This document shows positions 9,186-18,237 of a DNA stretch of 64,000 bases, one piece after another. The translations under genes were made by a program, and so were the position numbers. Numbering within the stretch: the first letter of the stretch is position 1; each line of letters begins with the position of its first letter. Source of the DNA: an uncultured Thalassotalea sp. (GTDB taxonomy: Bacteria > Pseudomonadota > Gammaproteobacteria > Enterobacterales > Alteromonadaceae); assembly GCA_947492575.1 (NCBI GenBank), contig CANLNK010000004.1, positions 1 to 64,000 of the forward strand, written 5' to 3'. The notes under the pieces are model-generated. The model did not search any database, was not told the DNA's origin, and worked only from the letters and a program-made list of their open reading frames with translations.

Positions 9186-9962
9186 CTATAAACTTTCAGT
9201 CTCATAATCCTCAACAATTAGACGATGTCCAGTAAAAACGACCTGATAATCCTTTGCTTCATTCGAGTTTGCAAAAGCCACTTCTGACACCTCCGCATAT
9301 TTGTCCATTACGGCTTTTAATTCGTCGAGTAATTTAAGGTAAACAGGTTGCGTTAGGCGCATAGGTTTAACTCTTAGAAAATAATCTTTGTCTTCCTCGT
9401 CATCAACCATAATTGCTTTGTAACTGACTTCCATCATGTGGCTAATATGCCGCTTAATAACCTTACTTTTTTTGTTAAATCCAATCGGCGTCTTGACCAA
9501 TACTTTGACTTTATTCTTAGGGTTAAGTTGAATGAGTTCAAGGCTTTCAAGCTTTCTTAAGTACCGATAGGTAGAAAGTGCAGTTAATGCATATTCTTTT
9601 TCAATTTCTTGAGGTGATTTACTATTATAAAAAAGCTCTACAAAATATGACCAAAGCTTTGGCTCATCAAAAAAAGCGTTATCTTGTTCTTCTGTAAAAA
9701 AACTCTGTGTCGGTTTGGTTCTACCCTTTGGAGCTAGCAACTCTGCTAAGTCTAAACTTAATAGTTCGCTCAGAAACATCATACGAGACAATGAAATATT
9801 TGCGTTATTCAGCATACGCTTGACTGTTACCTCTGAGGTATCCATCAATTCCGCTAACTCTGAATATTTTATTCCCCTGGCTTTCAGTTCATTCTTAATT
9901 AATGCTAATCCGTTCTGAATGGATAAATTCAACGTAGGAGTGTTATCTTTATATTCTTGCAT
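9186..9962 (-). CDS. XRE-family helix-turn-helix regulator with large C-terminal domain
   Basis: About 258 residues. Residues about 20-75 form a Cro/CI-type helix-turn-helix: IKNELKARGIKYSELAELM, then TSEVTVKRMLNN. The remaining part has a second winged-helix-like stretch (TALSTYRYLRKLESLELIQLN) and a C-terminal region of unknown role. The ATG at 9962 was preferred over an in-frame TTG at 9974. The promoter region carries a near-ideal palindrome (9990-10006) and a half site next to the start, which suggests autorepression. It is divergent from the M23 peptidase at 10082, so it may also control that gene. Confidence 0.75.
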   Translation of the reverse strand: MQEYKDNTPTLNLSIQNGLALIKNELKARGIKYSELAELMDTSEVTVKRMLNNANISLSRMMFLSELLSLDLAELLAPKGRTKPTQSFFTEEQDNAFFDEPKLWSYFVELFYNSKSPQEIEKEYALTALSTYRYLRKLESLELIQLNPKNKVKVLVKTPIGFNKKSKVIKRHISHMMEVSYKAIMVDDEEDKDYFLRVKPMRLTQPVYLKLLDELKAVMDKYAEVSEVAFANSNEAKDYQVVFTGHRLIVEDYETESL

Positions 9963-9989
9963 GTTTAGTATCAAAAGTAGCTTAAACTA

Positions 9990-10006
9990 GTATCATATTA
10001 TGATAC
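9990..10006. promoter_or_regulatory. Palindromic operator candidate between XRE gene and M23 gene
   Basis: GTATCAT-ATT-ATGATAC is a perfect inverted repeat with 7-base arms. A half site, GTATCA, lies at 9968-9973 next to the XRE start codon. Its position in the divergent promoter region supports binding by the adjacent XRE protein. Confidence 0.6.
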
Positions 10007-10081
10007 CAAAAGAATTCTAACTTATTAACCTTCGAAAATTGCTAGAATGTCGCTTAATGTTCAATCAAAGCGATAAATTAA

Positions 10082-11113
10082 ATGTCTAATAACCAATACT
10101 CCGAAGAGTCGACTAGTAGCTTCCAATGGTTATATCCGCTGCTTTTAGCAATGGTTGTTGCGACATTAATTAAATTAACCATAACTCAGCTTACGTCATT
10201 TGACTGGCAAAGCAGTTACAACTGGGGACTTTATTTTGGCTGTTATTTTCTGGCTGTTTTAACATTTAAGCGTCGAGAACAAAACAGTAAAAAACAACCG
10301 AATAAACATCCCTCTCATTCTTGGCCTACGCCAGGCATTCAAGGGAAACTAGGTACTGTTTTGAAAACTGTTATCTTTGTGCACTCCAATTTTCTGTCGC
10401 TACTTAATCCATTTCTTTTTGCTCAGCAATTAAGATTGACTTTTGGCATGATTGGCGTCAGTTATCGAATTAAAGGACATGAAGAAGACATTAGGAACTA
10501 TCAGGTAAAAGCTCATTACCGTTTGCCATTTAACGGTGAATGGTTAATTTATCATGGAGGTGACACCCCTGAGACATCTCATTCTTGGAATGTGCTCAAT
10601 CAACGATACGCATACGATTTTGTTATTGCGGACAATACCTGTAAAAGACATAAAGACGATGGCTTTCATTTGCGTGATTACAAATGTTACGACAAAAAAA
10701 TCCTTTCAGCGGCTGATGGTGAAGTAATTAAAGTTGTTGACGGAATAAAAGATTCACCTTTTGTTGGCTGGTTCTTCATAAACGCTATGTCAAGACAAGC
10801 GGCTGGTAATCACGTAATAATTAAGCACGAAGAAGGCGAATATGGCTTTTATGCGCATTTAATTAAAGGTTCAATACCGTTAAAGGTTGGCGACAAGGTA
10901 AAGACGGGGCAATTTATCGGTAAGTGTGGCTTCTCAGGTAGTACGACAGAACCTCATTTGCACTTTCATCTGCAAGACACTCCGTCATTCTATAGATCTG
11001 TCGGCCTGCCTTTAAAGTTTAAAAACGTAATGATAAATGGCGTCAAATTTGACAACTCAACTATTCAAAGAGGTACTCTGGTAAATAATGTCATTGAGTC
11101 AGTAAAAACTTAG
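10082..11113 (+). CDS. M23-family metallopeptidase, membrane anchored
   Basis: 343 residues. Two hydrophobic segments near the N-terminus (about 14-35 and 47-60) suggest membrane anchoring. The C-terminal LytM/M23 domain carries GNHVIIKHEEGEYGFYAHL, then VKTGQFIGKCGFSGST and the zinc-binding HLHFHL motif (about 290). The first metal-ligand region appears as QRYAYDFV rather than the usual HxxxD. The family cuts peptidoglycan cross-links. The role here is unknown, since the gene stands alone and divergent from the XRE regulator. Confidence 0.8.
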   Translation: MSNNQYSEESTSSFQWLYPLLLAMVVATLIKLTITQLTSFDWQSSYNWGLYFGCYFLAVLTFKRREQNSKKQPNKHPSHSWPTPGIQGKLGTVLKTVIFVHSNFLSLLNPFLFAQQLRLTFGMIGVSYRIKGHEEDIRNYQVKAHYRLPFNGEWLIYHGGDTPETSHSWNVLNQRYAYDFVIADNTCKRHKDDGFHLRDYKCYDKKILSAADGEVIKVVDGIKDSPFVGWFFINAMSRQAAGNHVIIKHEEGEYGFYAHLIKGSIPLKVGDKVKTGQFIGKCGFSGSTTEPHLHFHLQDTPSFYRSVGLPLKFKNVMINGVKFDNSTIQRGTLVNNVIESVKT

Positions 11114-11310
11114 TTTCACTAAAACTGACCGACTGCATTTTTGATTTTGAAACTTGTTGAATATAAAAATTTTAATTCATTTAAAACATTTATCCAAAGC
11201 TTTAGACAAAAAGCACTCACATTTAAAAAAGAATAATTATGAAACTATATTGATTGGCGTCTGATTGATGTCAATGACGTCTTACGCAGAGACTTAAGAG
11301 AGTACTTATC

Positions 11311-11355
11311 ATTGCTTCGGACGTTGTCGATTTAGGGGACTATTTTCGAAGCAAT
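11311..11355. repeat. Inverted repeat in the 11114-11513 intergenic region
   Basis: ATTGCTTCG (11311-11319) and CGAAGCAAT (11347-11355) are perfect 9-base arms separated by 27 bases. There is no T-run after it, so it is not a typical terminator. It may be a 5' hairpin or an old mobile-element end. Nothing else is seen in this 400-base gap. Confidence 0.4.
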
Positions 11356-11513
11356 AAACAATTTATAGGAATTTACTCCCGTTATTAGTGCTAGCCTTCG
11401 ATTTTAATTATTTAGCAAACTAATTATGGCTCAGGCTTTTTAAGTTTACCCACGTTAATGGAGACGAGCCTCGTGAGGAGTCATTATGTCTATAAAACTA
11501 GAAGAGTGAATCC

Positions 11514-11942
11514 GTGAAAGTCGAAATTTTTAATCAAGAGAATACTGAAGTATTTGAAACACTTGTATCAGGTGTTCGAGACTGCAATCGAGCATCTTTA
11601 GGCTCGGAAGAGCCCGAGCCTTTGTCAGTTATCTTGCGCAATGAGCAATATGCGATTATTGCTGGCGTAACGGGGCAAACTATTTATAAACACTTCTTAA
11701 TTACAGCTGTTTGGGCTGATAACTCATTACGGAATCAAGGCTTAGGTCGCAAAGTGATGGAGCTAGCTGAAAGAGAAGCGCATAAAAGGGGGTGTATTGC
11801 GGCGCAAGTAGACACCTTGTCAATACAAGCCCCCGATTTTTACAAAAAGCTTGGGTTTAAGGTAATGGGTAGAATTCCAGGGTTAACTTTAGATCATGAC
11901 AGGTTTTTTTTAATGAAAGAATATCCGCAACACGTTGTTTAG
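11514..11942 (+). CDS. GNAT-family N-acetyltransferase
   Basis: 142 residues. The acetyl-CoA-binding motif A is seen as LRNQGLGRKVMELAEREAHKRG, followed by the typical APDFYKKLGFKVMG. The start is a GTG at 11514, preceded by AGAAGAG. The substrate is not predictable. It stands alone, with a decayed recombinase downstream. Confidence 0.85.
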   Translation: MKVEIFNQENTEVFETLVSGVRDCNRASLGSEEPEPLSVILRNEQYAIIAGVTGQTIYKHFLITAVWADNSLRNQGLGRKVMELAEREAHKRGCIAAQVDTLSIQAPDFYKKLGFKVMGRIPGLTLDHDRFFLMKEYPQHVV

Positions 11943-12018
11943 CAAGCCAATTAAGTGCAAGACTGCTAAAGGAGAAGAATACCCCGTATTTATACAAGGA
12001 TGAATTAACGGAGGCACT

Positions 12019-12114
12019 ATGCTGTCGCTACTGCTTCGAAGAAGCATAACCAGTAAGTACCCCAAGCATGCCTGGGGGTATCTACTTGTTCGTAACAAAT
12101 ATCTGCCTCAATAA
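12019..12114 (+). CDS. Possible 31-residue small protein
   Basis: An ATG with a strong GGAGG ribosome site 5 bases upstream (12010-12014) opens a 31-residue frame beginning MLSLLLRRSITSK and ending at TAA 12112-12114. A near-palindrome (CCCCAAGCATGCCTGGGG) lies inside it at 12061-12078. It abuts the 3' end of the decayed recombinase. No family is recognised, and it could be chance. Confidence 0.25.
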   Translation: MLSLLLRRSITSKYPKHAWGYLLVRNKYLPQ

Positions 12115-12116
12115 CT

Positions 12117-12659
12117 TTAAACTTCGATAGACTCTGAAATTTCCAAAGCATCATCCACTTCAATACCTAAGTACCGCACTTTACTTCTAATTTTTTATGG
12201 CCAAGAAGCACTGAGAAACTCTTAGATTCTTTGTTTTCTGGTAAATTAAGTATATTAAGTAAATTATATTTCTTCTCATCGAGTGGGTGCTGTAAGGCAA
12301 GTAGTCAAATCCTAACTTTTGATTCCAACCACCGAAAATACGATTATATTGCCGAGTTGTTATATGGTCTGAGTTATGAATTCTTGACTTAAAAATAAAG
12401 TCATTAGGTTTTAATTTTGCCTTGTGTATCCATCGCTGAATTGATTCCCTCGTTCCTTAGTGATTTCAAACTGTACAGGCGTATTGGTCTTTTGTTCGAT
12501 TATATGTGCTCTAGGGGAGACAGACTGACCATAAGAGACACCAGATACTTTTGATTTTCCTAAATCACACCCTCTCAGTTTACAGTCTATAGCTAAATTA
12601 AAATATCCTAAATCACGAATTTTATCTTCTAGCTCAAGTCGAATTCGTATGCTCCATAT
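12117..12659 (-). pseudogene. Decayed tyrosine recombinase (small integrase)
   Basis: Pieces in different minus-strand frames add up to a recombinase of about 190 residues. The first frame gives IRIRLELEDKIRDLGYFNLA, then KLRGCDLGKSKVSG. A second frame gives RESIQRWIHKAKL, the catalytic STHSMRRN, and YQKTKNLRVSQ. A third frame gives LLGHKKLE, and then VRYLGIEVDDALEISESIEV with the tyrosine and the natural stop. At least three frameshifts are needed and the N-terminus is missing. It lies 2 bases beyond the stop of the CadC/TolB-like gene. The family is a common small stand-alone integrase of gammaproteobacteria (recalled, not searched). Confidence 0.75.
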
Positions 12660-12661
12660 AT

Positions 12662-14734
12662 TTAATTACTAGAGAAAACATCGAAATTTCGATGTTTTGT
12701 ATAAGCAAATATTAAAGACATTTCGGAAATATCAAATCTAGATGGTAATTGGCCTGGTGTTGTTTCTACAATTGTGTCTATTTTCTGAGTTATTTCTGAG
12801 TATCTTTTTATTGTGTTATTTCGTCCCAACTCTAACCAAAACCATTGTTCATCATGCTTCTTAATATTTAATGAACGGTGAGTGATTAAAGAAATGTCTT
12901 CGGAAGGAAAGTTTGAACTTATCGCTCCTTGAACTCCTGATTTGACCGCATTATTTTGATCTATCCAGATAGTGTTATCAGAATTCCTTGAATGCAGAAC
13001 ATATTTCCAATCAAGGGCTTCAACTTGCAACGACTTACTATTTAAGTCATAAACATGAACTTGCCATTTGTCTTGACTTTTCACGCTGAAACTAATTTTT
13101 TGGTTTGTTTTGAATGAAATAGCGCGTATTTCCTGTTCAGGCAAGGGTAGCTTAGTGATCTTAAAGTTAGCTAAGCTAACATAATAAATACTATTGATAT
13201 TCAAAGCTATGAGGGCTTGGCCATCATGTGAAAACTTTAAATCAAAATAGTGATTATGACTATCAAAACTAGTGAGCTTCTTGCGTTGTTTTTTCACCAT
13301 GTCATACAGCCATATTTGCTCGCTACCTGTTGCTTCACTTATATAAGCTATCTTTTTACCGTTTGGAGAAAATACTGGTAGCCTATCACTAACGCTAGAA
13401 TCAGCAATAACTTCGCTTTTTCCGCTAATTAGATCTACAAATTTAAGATCTTTATTATGCCTACCTGCAACATATACATAGTCCTTACCGTTAGGATGTC
13501 TGTATGGTCTAACTATCTGTTCGCTGGCGGAGAAAATGATTTTTTTGTCTTTACCTGATAAGTCATAGCTTGCTAATTGATATGATGGAAAGCCGTCCAT
13601 AAGGACTACTCTGTCTCCTCGATGAGACCAAATTCCACAACATATGTAAGCATTTTGTTTGAAGAGCAAATGAAGTTTTTCACTTTCTAAATCAAGAGAA
13701 TAAAAACCTACCCATTGCTGCTCATCAGATGATGAAATGAGTAGTTTATCTTCTATAGGGTGGAGATCAAATTGACGATTGCTTGAAAAGTTAATATTTG
13801 GTTGATTTAATCGTGTTTTGGTTTTGTTTATAAGATCTAACTCAAATAATTCATAGGGGGTACCCACCCCATTGTTTTCTGAAAACACAACTTTATTATT
13901 ACTATGTGTGAATGAGATACTTCCGTAACTCCCCGTTTTACAGTTATAAATCAATTCGGGTTCGCCTAATTTCAGGCCATTAATTTTTCGAGTGTAATAT
14001 TGGCAAGCTTTGGCATTAGCTACTAAGTAAACGATTTGTTTACCGTCAGGGCTCCAGCTTGCTGGTCCAACATTTTCATCAGCACTATGTTGAACATATA
14101 CTTTCTTATAGCTATTTAAACTTTTTATAACAAGGTTAGTTTTACTATCCGGTGTGATAGACGTATAGCTAATTCTCGATCCATCTGGAGAGATCGAGGG
14201 TTGAACTTCATTACCCGCATCCGTGGTAAGTACAGTTGAACCTGACATTTTAATCTCTCTATTTCCTACTGACTCTAAACTAAGTTCTTGTTCTTTATTT
14301 AGCAGCCAAAATATAGGTCCGGCAATTAACAATAATGTTGCTAGTAATAATATTGGCCGTTTGGTTAAATGCTTTCTTGATTCACTATCTAAATCTACCG
14401 AAGGCTGTTTGTCTTTGTTTTCATTAATAAGTCTAATGTTGGCGATAAACTTATAACCTTTCTTAGGAAAAGTAGCTATGAAGTTAGGTTTTCTTGCATC
14501 ATCGTGAAGTACTTTTCTGAGCTTTGTGATAATTCTAGTAACTGCGTTATCGGAAACAATACGTCCTTGCCAAACGTTTTCTATGAGCCGGTCTTTACTA
14601 ATAATTTCGTTTGGGTGCTGACAAAAGTAAGCTAGCAACTCTACCATCATAGGTTCTAGCTGGTGAGAATAACCTTCCGATACCAAAGTTTGCTTTTCGT
14701 CACAAAAAATAAATTGATTAATTTGCCAACGCAT
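12662..14734 (-). CDS. CadC-like membrane regulator with TolB-type beta-propeller
   Basis: 690 residues. Residues about 5-100 are an OmpR/CadC-type winged helix (NAVTRIITKLRKVLHDDARK, then TFPKKGYKF). A single membrane segment follows at about 125-145. The rest is a periplasmic beta-propeller with repeated PD40/TolB strands such as QPSISPDGSRISYTS, PASWSPDGKQIVYL and RLPVFSPNGKKIAYIS. This build suggests a one-component membrane sensor that binds DNA directly from the inner membrane. The target is probably close by: the DJ-1-like gene at 15036 is divergent and shares a 300-base promoter region. Confidence 0.85.
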   Translation of the reverse strand: MRWQINQFIFCDEKQTLVSEGYSHQLEPMMVELLAYFCQHPNEIISKDRLIENVWQGRIVSDNAVTRIITKLRKVLHDDARKPNFIATFPKKGYKFIANIRLINENKDKQPSVDLDSESRKHLTKRPILLLATLLLIAGPIFWLLNKEQELSLESVGNREIKMSGSTVLTTDAGNEVQPSISPDGSRISYTSITPDSKTNLVIKSLNSYKKVYVQHSADENVGPASWSPDGKQIVYLVANAKACQYYTRKINGLKLGEPELIYNCKTGSYGSISFTHSNNKVVFSENNGVGTPYELFELDLINKTKTRLNQPNINFSSNRQFDLHPIEDKLLISSSDEQQWVGFYSLDLESEKLHLLFKQNAYICCGIWSHRGDRVVLMDGFPSYQLASYDLSGKDKKIIFSASEQIVRPYRHPNGKDYVYVAGRHNKDLKFVDLISGKSEVIADSSVSDRLPVFSPNGKKIAYISEATGSEQIWLYDMVKKQRKKLTSFDSHNHYFDLKFSHDGQALIALNINSIYYVSLANFKITKLPLPEQEIRAISFKTNQKISFSVKSQDKWQVHVYDLNSKSLQVEALDWKYVLHSRNSDNTIWIDQNNAVKSGVQGAISSNFPSEDISLITHRSLNIKKHDEQWFWLELGRNNTIKRYSEITQKIDTIVETTPGQLPSRFDISEMSLIFAYTKHRNFDVFSSN

Positions 14735-15035
14735 ATAGAAAAAAAATAATAGATAAGTAATTGAAAATTAACATACATGTGTACTTTAGTCACATTAAAT
14801 CATAATAAATCACTTATTAGTCACGATTTAATTTTGTCACCCATCTAACCTTCAATCGATTTTTTAACTTATTGAACATTGAGACATGTGACTATTGATT
14901 TTAGTGTTTTTATTGATATCGAGCATCAGTGCTGAACGTAGTCAATTTATTTATTGTAAGGGCGAGGTAGCCTTAAGACTCTAAGTCAATAATTGTCACA
15001 AGATACTCTCAAAAGTCATTTATAAAAGGGAAAAC
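14735..15035. other. Divergent promoter region, CadC-like gene / DJ-1-like gene
   Basis: This is an AT-rich 300-base spacer between two divergent starts. It must contain both promoters. No clear palindrome or consensus box stands out. A purine-rich ribosome site (AAAGGGAAAAC) precedes the ATG at 15036. Confidence 0.4.
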
Positions 15036-15785
15036 ATGAAAACATTAATTACGATCATGCTAACTTTGTTGTTGCTAACAACTCATGCAATAGCAGAGCC
15101 TAGAAAAAAAATCTTAATAGTTGCCTCTAACATGCTAGATATGGGAGACCCCGAAAAGCACGAAGCAAGAAACAATTTATGGGAATTTGCTCCACCTTAC
15201 CACATTTTCGTTAGCCATGGGTTTGACGTCGACTTTGTATCACCTAAGGGTGGAAAAGTTGAGTTTATGATGGATCCGCTAGGAATTAGCAGTTACACAA
15301 TAAAGTACGAAGGGTTTCTAGACAAAGCGACAGCAACATTAGAGCCAAAAGATGTAAACCCTGATGAGTATTGGGGCGTTTTTATCGGCGGCGGATATGG
15401 CGTCATGTTTGATGTTGCTGACAATAAAAGCATTCATTCGATAATAAGAAAGGTCTATGAGTCAGGTGGAGTTATTGGCGTAGGTGGGCACGGCTCTGCT
15501 GGAATTACCAACGTTACACTGTCTAACGGAGAGTTTATGGTGAAAGGAAAAAAGATTGCAGGCTTTCCCAACTCTACAGAAACGTCTAAATCATGGGCAA
15601 AACAAGGAACCTTACTGCCTTTTTTAATTGAAACTCAGCTAAACAAAAATGGGGCAATTGCGTTAAACAAGGGCTCATTGGAAGACAAGCACTCTGTGGT
15701 AATAGATGAACGTATTGTGTCCACTATGTTTTTGCCCTCTGCTGCCTTAGTTGCTAAAGAAATGATAATTGTATCGGGTCTGTAG
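15036..15785 (+). CDS. Secreted DJ-1/PfpI-family protein lacking the catalytic cysteine
   Basis: 249 residues with a signal peptide (about 1-20, ending AIAEP). The fold pattern is of the DJ-1/PfpI class I amidotransferase-like group: RKKILIVASNMLDMG, a WEFAPPYHIF region and FIGGGYGVMFD. The nucleophile elbow, usually CHGP/A, reads GVGGHGSAG, so the cysteine is replaced by glycine. The protein is unlikely to be a classic glyoxalase/deglycase and may only bind a ligand. The ATG has a good ribosome site. A cupin gene follows. Confidence 0.8.
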   Translation: MKTLITIMLTLLLLTTHAIAEPRKKILIVASNMLDMGDPEKHEARNNLWEFAPPYHIFVSHGFDVDFVSPKGGKVEFMMDPLGISSYTIKYEGFLDKATATLEPKDVNPDEYWGVFIGGGYGVMFDVADNKSIHSIIRKVYESGGVIGVGGHGSAGITNVTLSNGEFMVKGKKIAGFPNSTETSKSWAKQGTLLPFLIETQLNKNGAIALNKGSLEDKHSVVIDERIVSTMFLPSAALVAKEMIIVSGL

Positions 15786-15867
15786 CCAACAAGACACATA
15801 GCGTTCAAACATAGAAAAAGGCAGCTTGAACGTTTAGTTTTGCAAAATAATCGAGAGAGATTTTGAT

Positions 15868-16230
15868 TTGAAAGACAAGATAAATTTAAAAGAAAAATTT
15901 TCAACTTTCAGCGAATATTGGTCGCCCAAAGTGATTGCTGAGATGAACAACTATCAATTTAAGTTAGCTAAATTCAAAGATGATTTTACTTGGCACAAAC
16001 ATGATGATACCGATGAGGTTTTTCTTGTTGTTGAGGGGGAAATGTCTATCTTGTTAAGAGAAGAGGAGATTCACCTTTGTGAGGGTGAAATGTTTGTTGT
16101 CCCGAGAGGCATTGAGCATAAACCTTCGGCTAAACAAGAATGTAAAGTTTTGCTCATTGAGCCAAGAGGTGTTGTAAATACTGGAGAGGTGGGCGGGGTT
16201 TTAACCGCCGAGAATGATGTTTGGATATAG
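15868..16230 (+). CDS. Small cupin-domain protein
   Basis: 120 residues forming one cupin_2 beta-barrel. Motif 1 is W-HKHDDTDEVFLVVEGEMS and motif 2 is GEMFVVPRGIEHKP, giving a full set of His/Glu metal ligands. The start is a TTG at 15868 with a clear GAGAGAG ribosome site 8 bases before it; no ATG fits. It is soluble and of unknown substrate. Confidence 0.85.
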   Translation: MKDKINLKEKFSTFSEYWSPKVIAEMNNYQFKLAKFKDDFTWHKHDDTDEVFLVVEGEMSILLREEEIHLCEGEMFVVPRGIEHKPSAKQECKVLLIEPRGVVNTGEVGGVLTAENDVWI

Positions 16231-16313
16231 GCTGCTAGCTAATGTAGATTGCGTCGGCAAGTTGAACCCCGTTTGAGTATATATAACGATTTTAAAAAAT
16301 TAGAGAAACCGCA

Positions 16314-16745
16314 ATGATTGTAGAAAAAGTACTATCTGAGTATTACCCTGAAATGCTTGATGTTTGGGAGAATTCTGTCCGTGCAACACATGACTTTATT
16401 TCAGACGAAGATATTGAGTTTTTTAAGCCCATTATTATTGAACAAGCCTTTCCAACTGTTTCATTACGATGTGTAAAAAGTGAAAGTGGCTCAATTCTTG
16501 GCTTTGTGGGAGTCCATAACTCCAAGATCGAAATGTTATTTATTTTAAACGAGGCAAGAGGGCATGGATTAGGAACATTGCTGCTTAAATATGCAATAGA
16601 AAAACTAAATGCGAACAAAGTTGATGTAAATGAGCAAAACACTCAAGCGGTGGGTTTTTACGAGCATATGGGATTCAAAGTTAAATCGCGTTCGCCACAG
16701 GATGATATGGGAAAACCATTTCCTATTCTGCATATGGCTCTTTGA
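16314..16745 (+). CDS. GNAT-family N-acetyltransferase
   Basis: 143 residues. The N-terminal part (VWENSVRATHDFISDEDIEF) and the acetyl-CoA loop EARGHGLGTLLLKYAI match the GNAT group containing many putative acetyltransferases. The C-terminal QAVGFYEHMGF motif is intact. It is followed closely by a second GNAT gene, and the two are not close copies. Confidence 0.85.
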   Translation: MIVEKVLSEYYPEMLDVWENSVRATHDFISDEDIEFFKPIIIEQAFPTVSLRCVKSESGSILGFVGVHNSKIEMLFILNEARGHGLGTLLLKYAIEKLNANKVDVNEQNTQAVGFYEHMGFKVKSRSPQDDMGKPFPILHMAL

Positions 16746-16803
16746 TGCAGAATGCCCTGTAAGGTTTTTACAAGTCATAATTTTCAAAGATAAGTTAACA
16801 GCT

Positions 16804-17259
16804 ATGGTTCGTATGGAAGAAATTGTGTTCTCTAGGATAAAAGATTGTCCAGATGACATAAAAACAGTTGCTCATTGGTATTATCAGGAGTGGGACTCTA
16901 GAACCTCTAATGTGACGATATTAGATACTATTGATGAACTTACCAAGTTCGACGAGCGAATTGGTTTTGTAGCGCATATTAATGGTAAGCCAGTTGGTGC
17001 TGGCGAAATAAGTTTTGCTAGTTTACCTAATTTCTCAGCTTATAAAAATTGGATAGACGGTATCTACGTTCCAAATGAGTACAGAGGGTTAGGGATTTCA
17101 AATGCTTTGATTGAGTTCGCAATTACAGAAGCAAAAGCCTTAAAACTGTCAATATTACACCTCCGTTGTGAGGAACACTTAATTCAGCTTTATGAAAAAC
17201 ATGGCTTTAAAGTTACTCTTAAAGATGGCAATAAGTTTTTAATGGAAATGAATATTTAA
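16804..17259 (+). CDS. GNAT-family N-acetyltransferase
   Basis: About 151 residues from the ATG at 16804 (Met-Val-Arg-Met). The open frame extends back to 16630 inside the preceding gene but that part is not GNAT-like. Motif A is NEYRGLGISNALIEFAITEA, followed by LYEKHGFKV. The ribosome site is weak, so translation may depend on the gene 58 bases upstream. The substrate is unknown. Confidence 0.75.
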   Translation: MVRMEEIVFSRIKDCPDDIKTVAHWYYQEWDSRTSNVTILDTIDELTKFDERIGFVAHINGKPVGAGEISFASLPNFSAYKNWIDGIYVPNEYRGLGISNALIEFAITEAKALKLSILHLRCEEHLIQLYEKHGFKVTLKDGNKFLMEMNI

Positions 17260-17385
17260 ACCTTGAAACTATGCAAATTCGCCGTGTAAACGCATCCATG
17301 AGCTAGAGAAAAAATCAAATTTTGAAAGTACATCAGGATTAGAACACATAGTGTAGCCTTTGAGTAATAAAGGATTAGTTAAATT

Positions 17386-18123
17386 ATGAATGAACAGAAG
17401 AAGGCTGTTATATTTGGTGCTAGCGGCAAGACAGGACGTCTATTAGTTGAGCAGCTGCTTGAATCCGGAATTAGTGTAACAGCCGTAGCTAGAAGTGATG
17501 CTTGGCTGAAGGAAGGTTGGGTAAATGATTCGACGTTTACGTTAACCATTAAAGATGTGTCTCTGATGAGCGAGACTGAATTTGTGGATTTAATACGCGA
17601 ACATTCAATCGTTTATTGTACTTTAGGGCACCATATATCAATTAAAGGTATTTGGGGGGAGCCTCTCAGATTAGTGAGTAATACTATTAGCAATATCTGC
17701 GATGCGATTACGGTAATAAATCCTCTAAAGCCTATCAGGATGATATTAATGGCCTCGACGGGTTGTCGAAATAAACTGATCGCCGAAAAAACTCCATTAT
17801 CTCAATCGTTAGCGATTGGCATCATACGCCGCTTGATACCACCTCACTTGGACAATGAAATAGCCGTAGAGACTTTAGTTAATCAGGCAATGGCAAGTTC
17901 CTCATCTTTGGAATGGGTAATTGTTCGCCCTGATACCTTAATCGATGAATCCACTGTGACTACATATGAAACAGTGCCCTCTCCAGTTCGAAACGCTGTT
18001 TTTTCCCCAGGTCAATCTAGTCGAATCAATGTTGCAAATTTAATGTCTCGACTAGGGTTTGAAGATAATTTGTGGGACGAATGGAAAGGCAAAATGCCAG
18101 TTTTATATGATGTGAAGTCTTAA
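17386..18123 (+). CDS. NAD(P)-binding atypical short-chain dehydrogenase
   Basis: 245 residues. The Rossmann nucleotide-binding motif GASGKTGRLLVEQLL is at about 10-24, followed by VTAVARS. The overall pattern matches the NmrA/atypical SDR group that acts as redox enzymes or NADP sensors. The active-site YxxxK is not evident. It is probably monocistronic. Confidence 0.75.
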   Translation: MNEQKKAVIFGASGKTGRLLVEQLLESGISVTAVARSDAWLKEGWVNDSTFTLTIKDVSLMSETEFVDLIREHSIVYCTLGHHISIKGIWGEPLRLVSNTISNICDAITVINPLKPIRMILMASTGCRNKLIAEKTPLSQSLAIGIIRRLIPPHLDNEIAVETLVNQAMASSSSLEWVIVRPDTLIDESTVTTYETVPSPVRNAVFSPGQSSRINVANLMSRLGFEDNLWDEWKGKMPVLYDVKS

Positions 18124-18237
18124 CTATGTCATTAATGTTATCAGCTCTAGACATCTTTCCACAAAGTACACCTAATACCGCACTAAATGGATCTATTTAA
18201 CAACCATCTATCATTTGAGAGTCCAAAGGAGAATTGG

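Noticed and set aside
12061-12078. CCCCAAGCATGCCTGGGG as a terminator
   Set aside because: No T-run follows on either strand and it lies inside a possible small frame; it is left as a near-palindrome.
16630-16803. Longer N-terminus for the second acetyltransferase
   Set aside because: This part lies inside the preceding gene in another frame and has no GNAT character.
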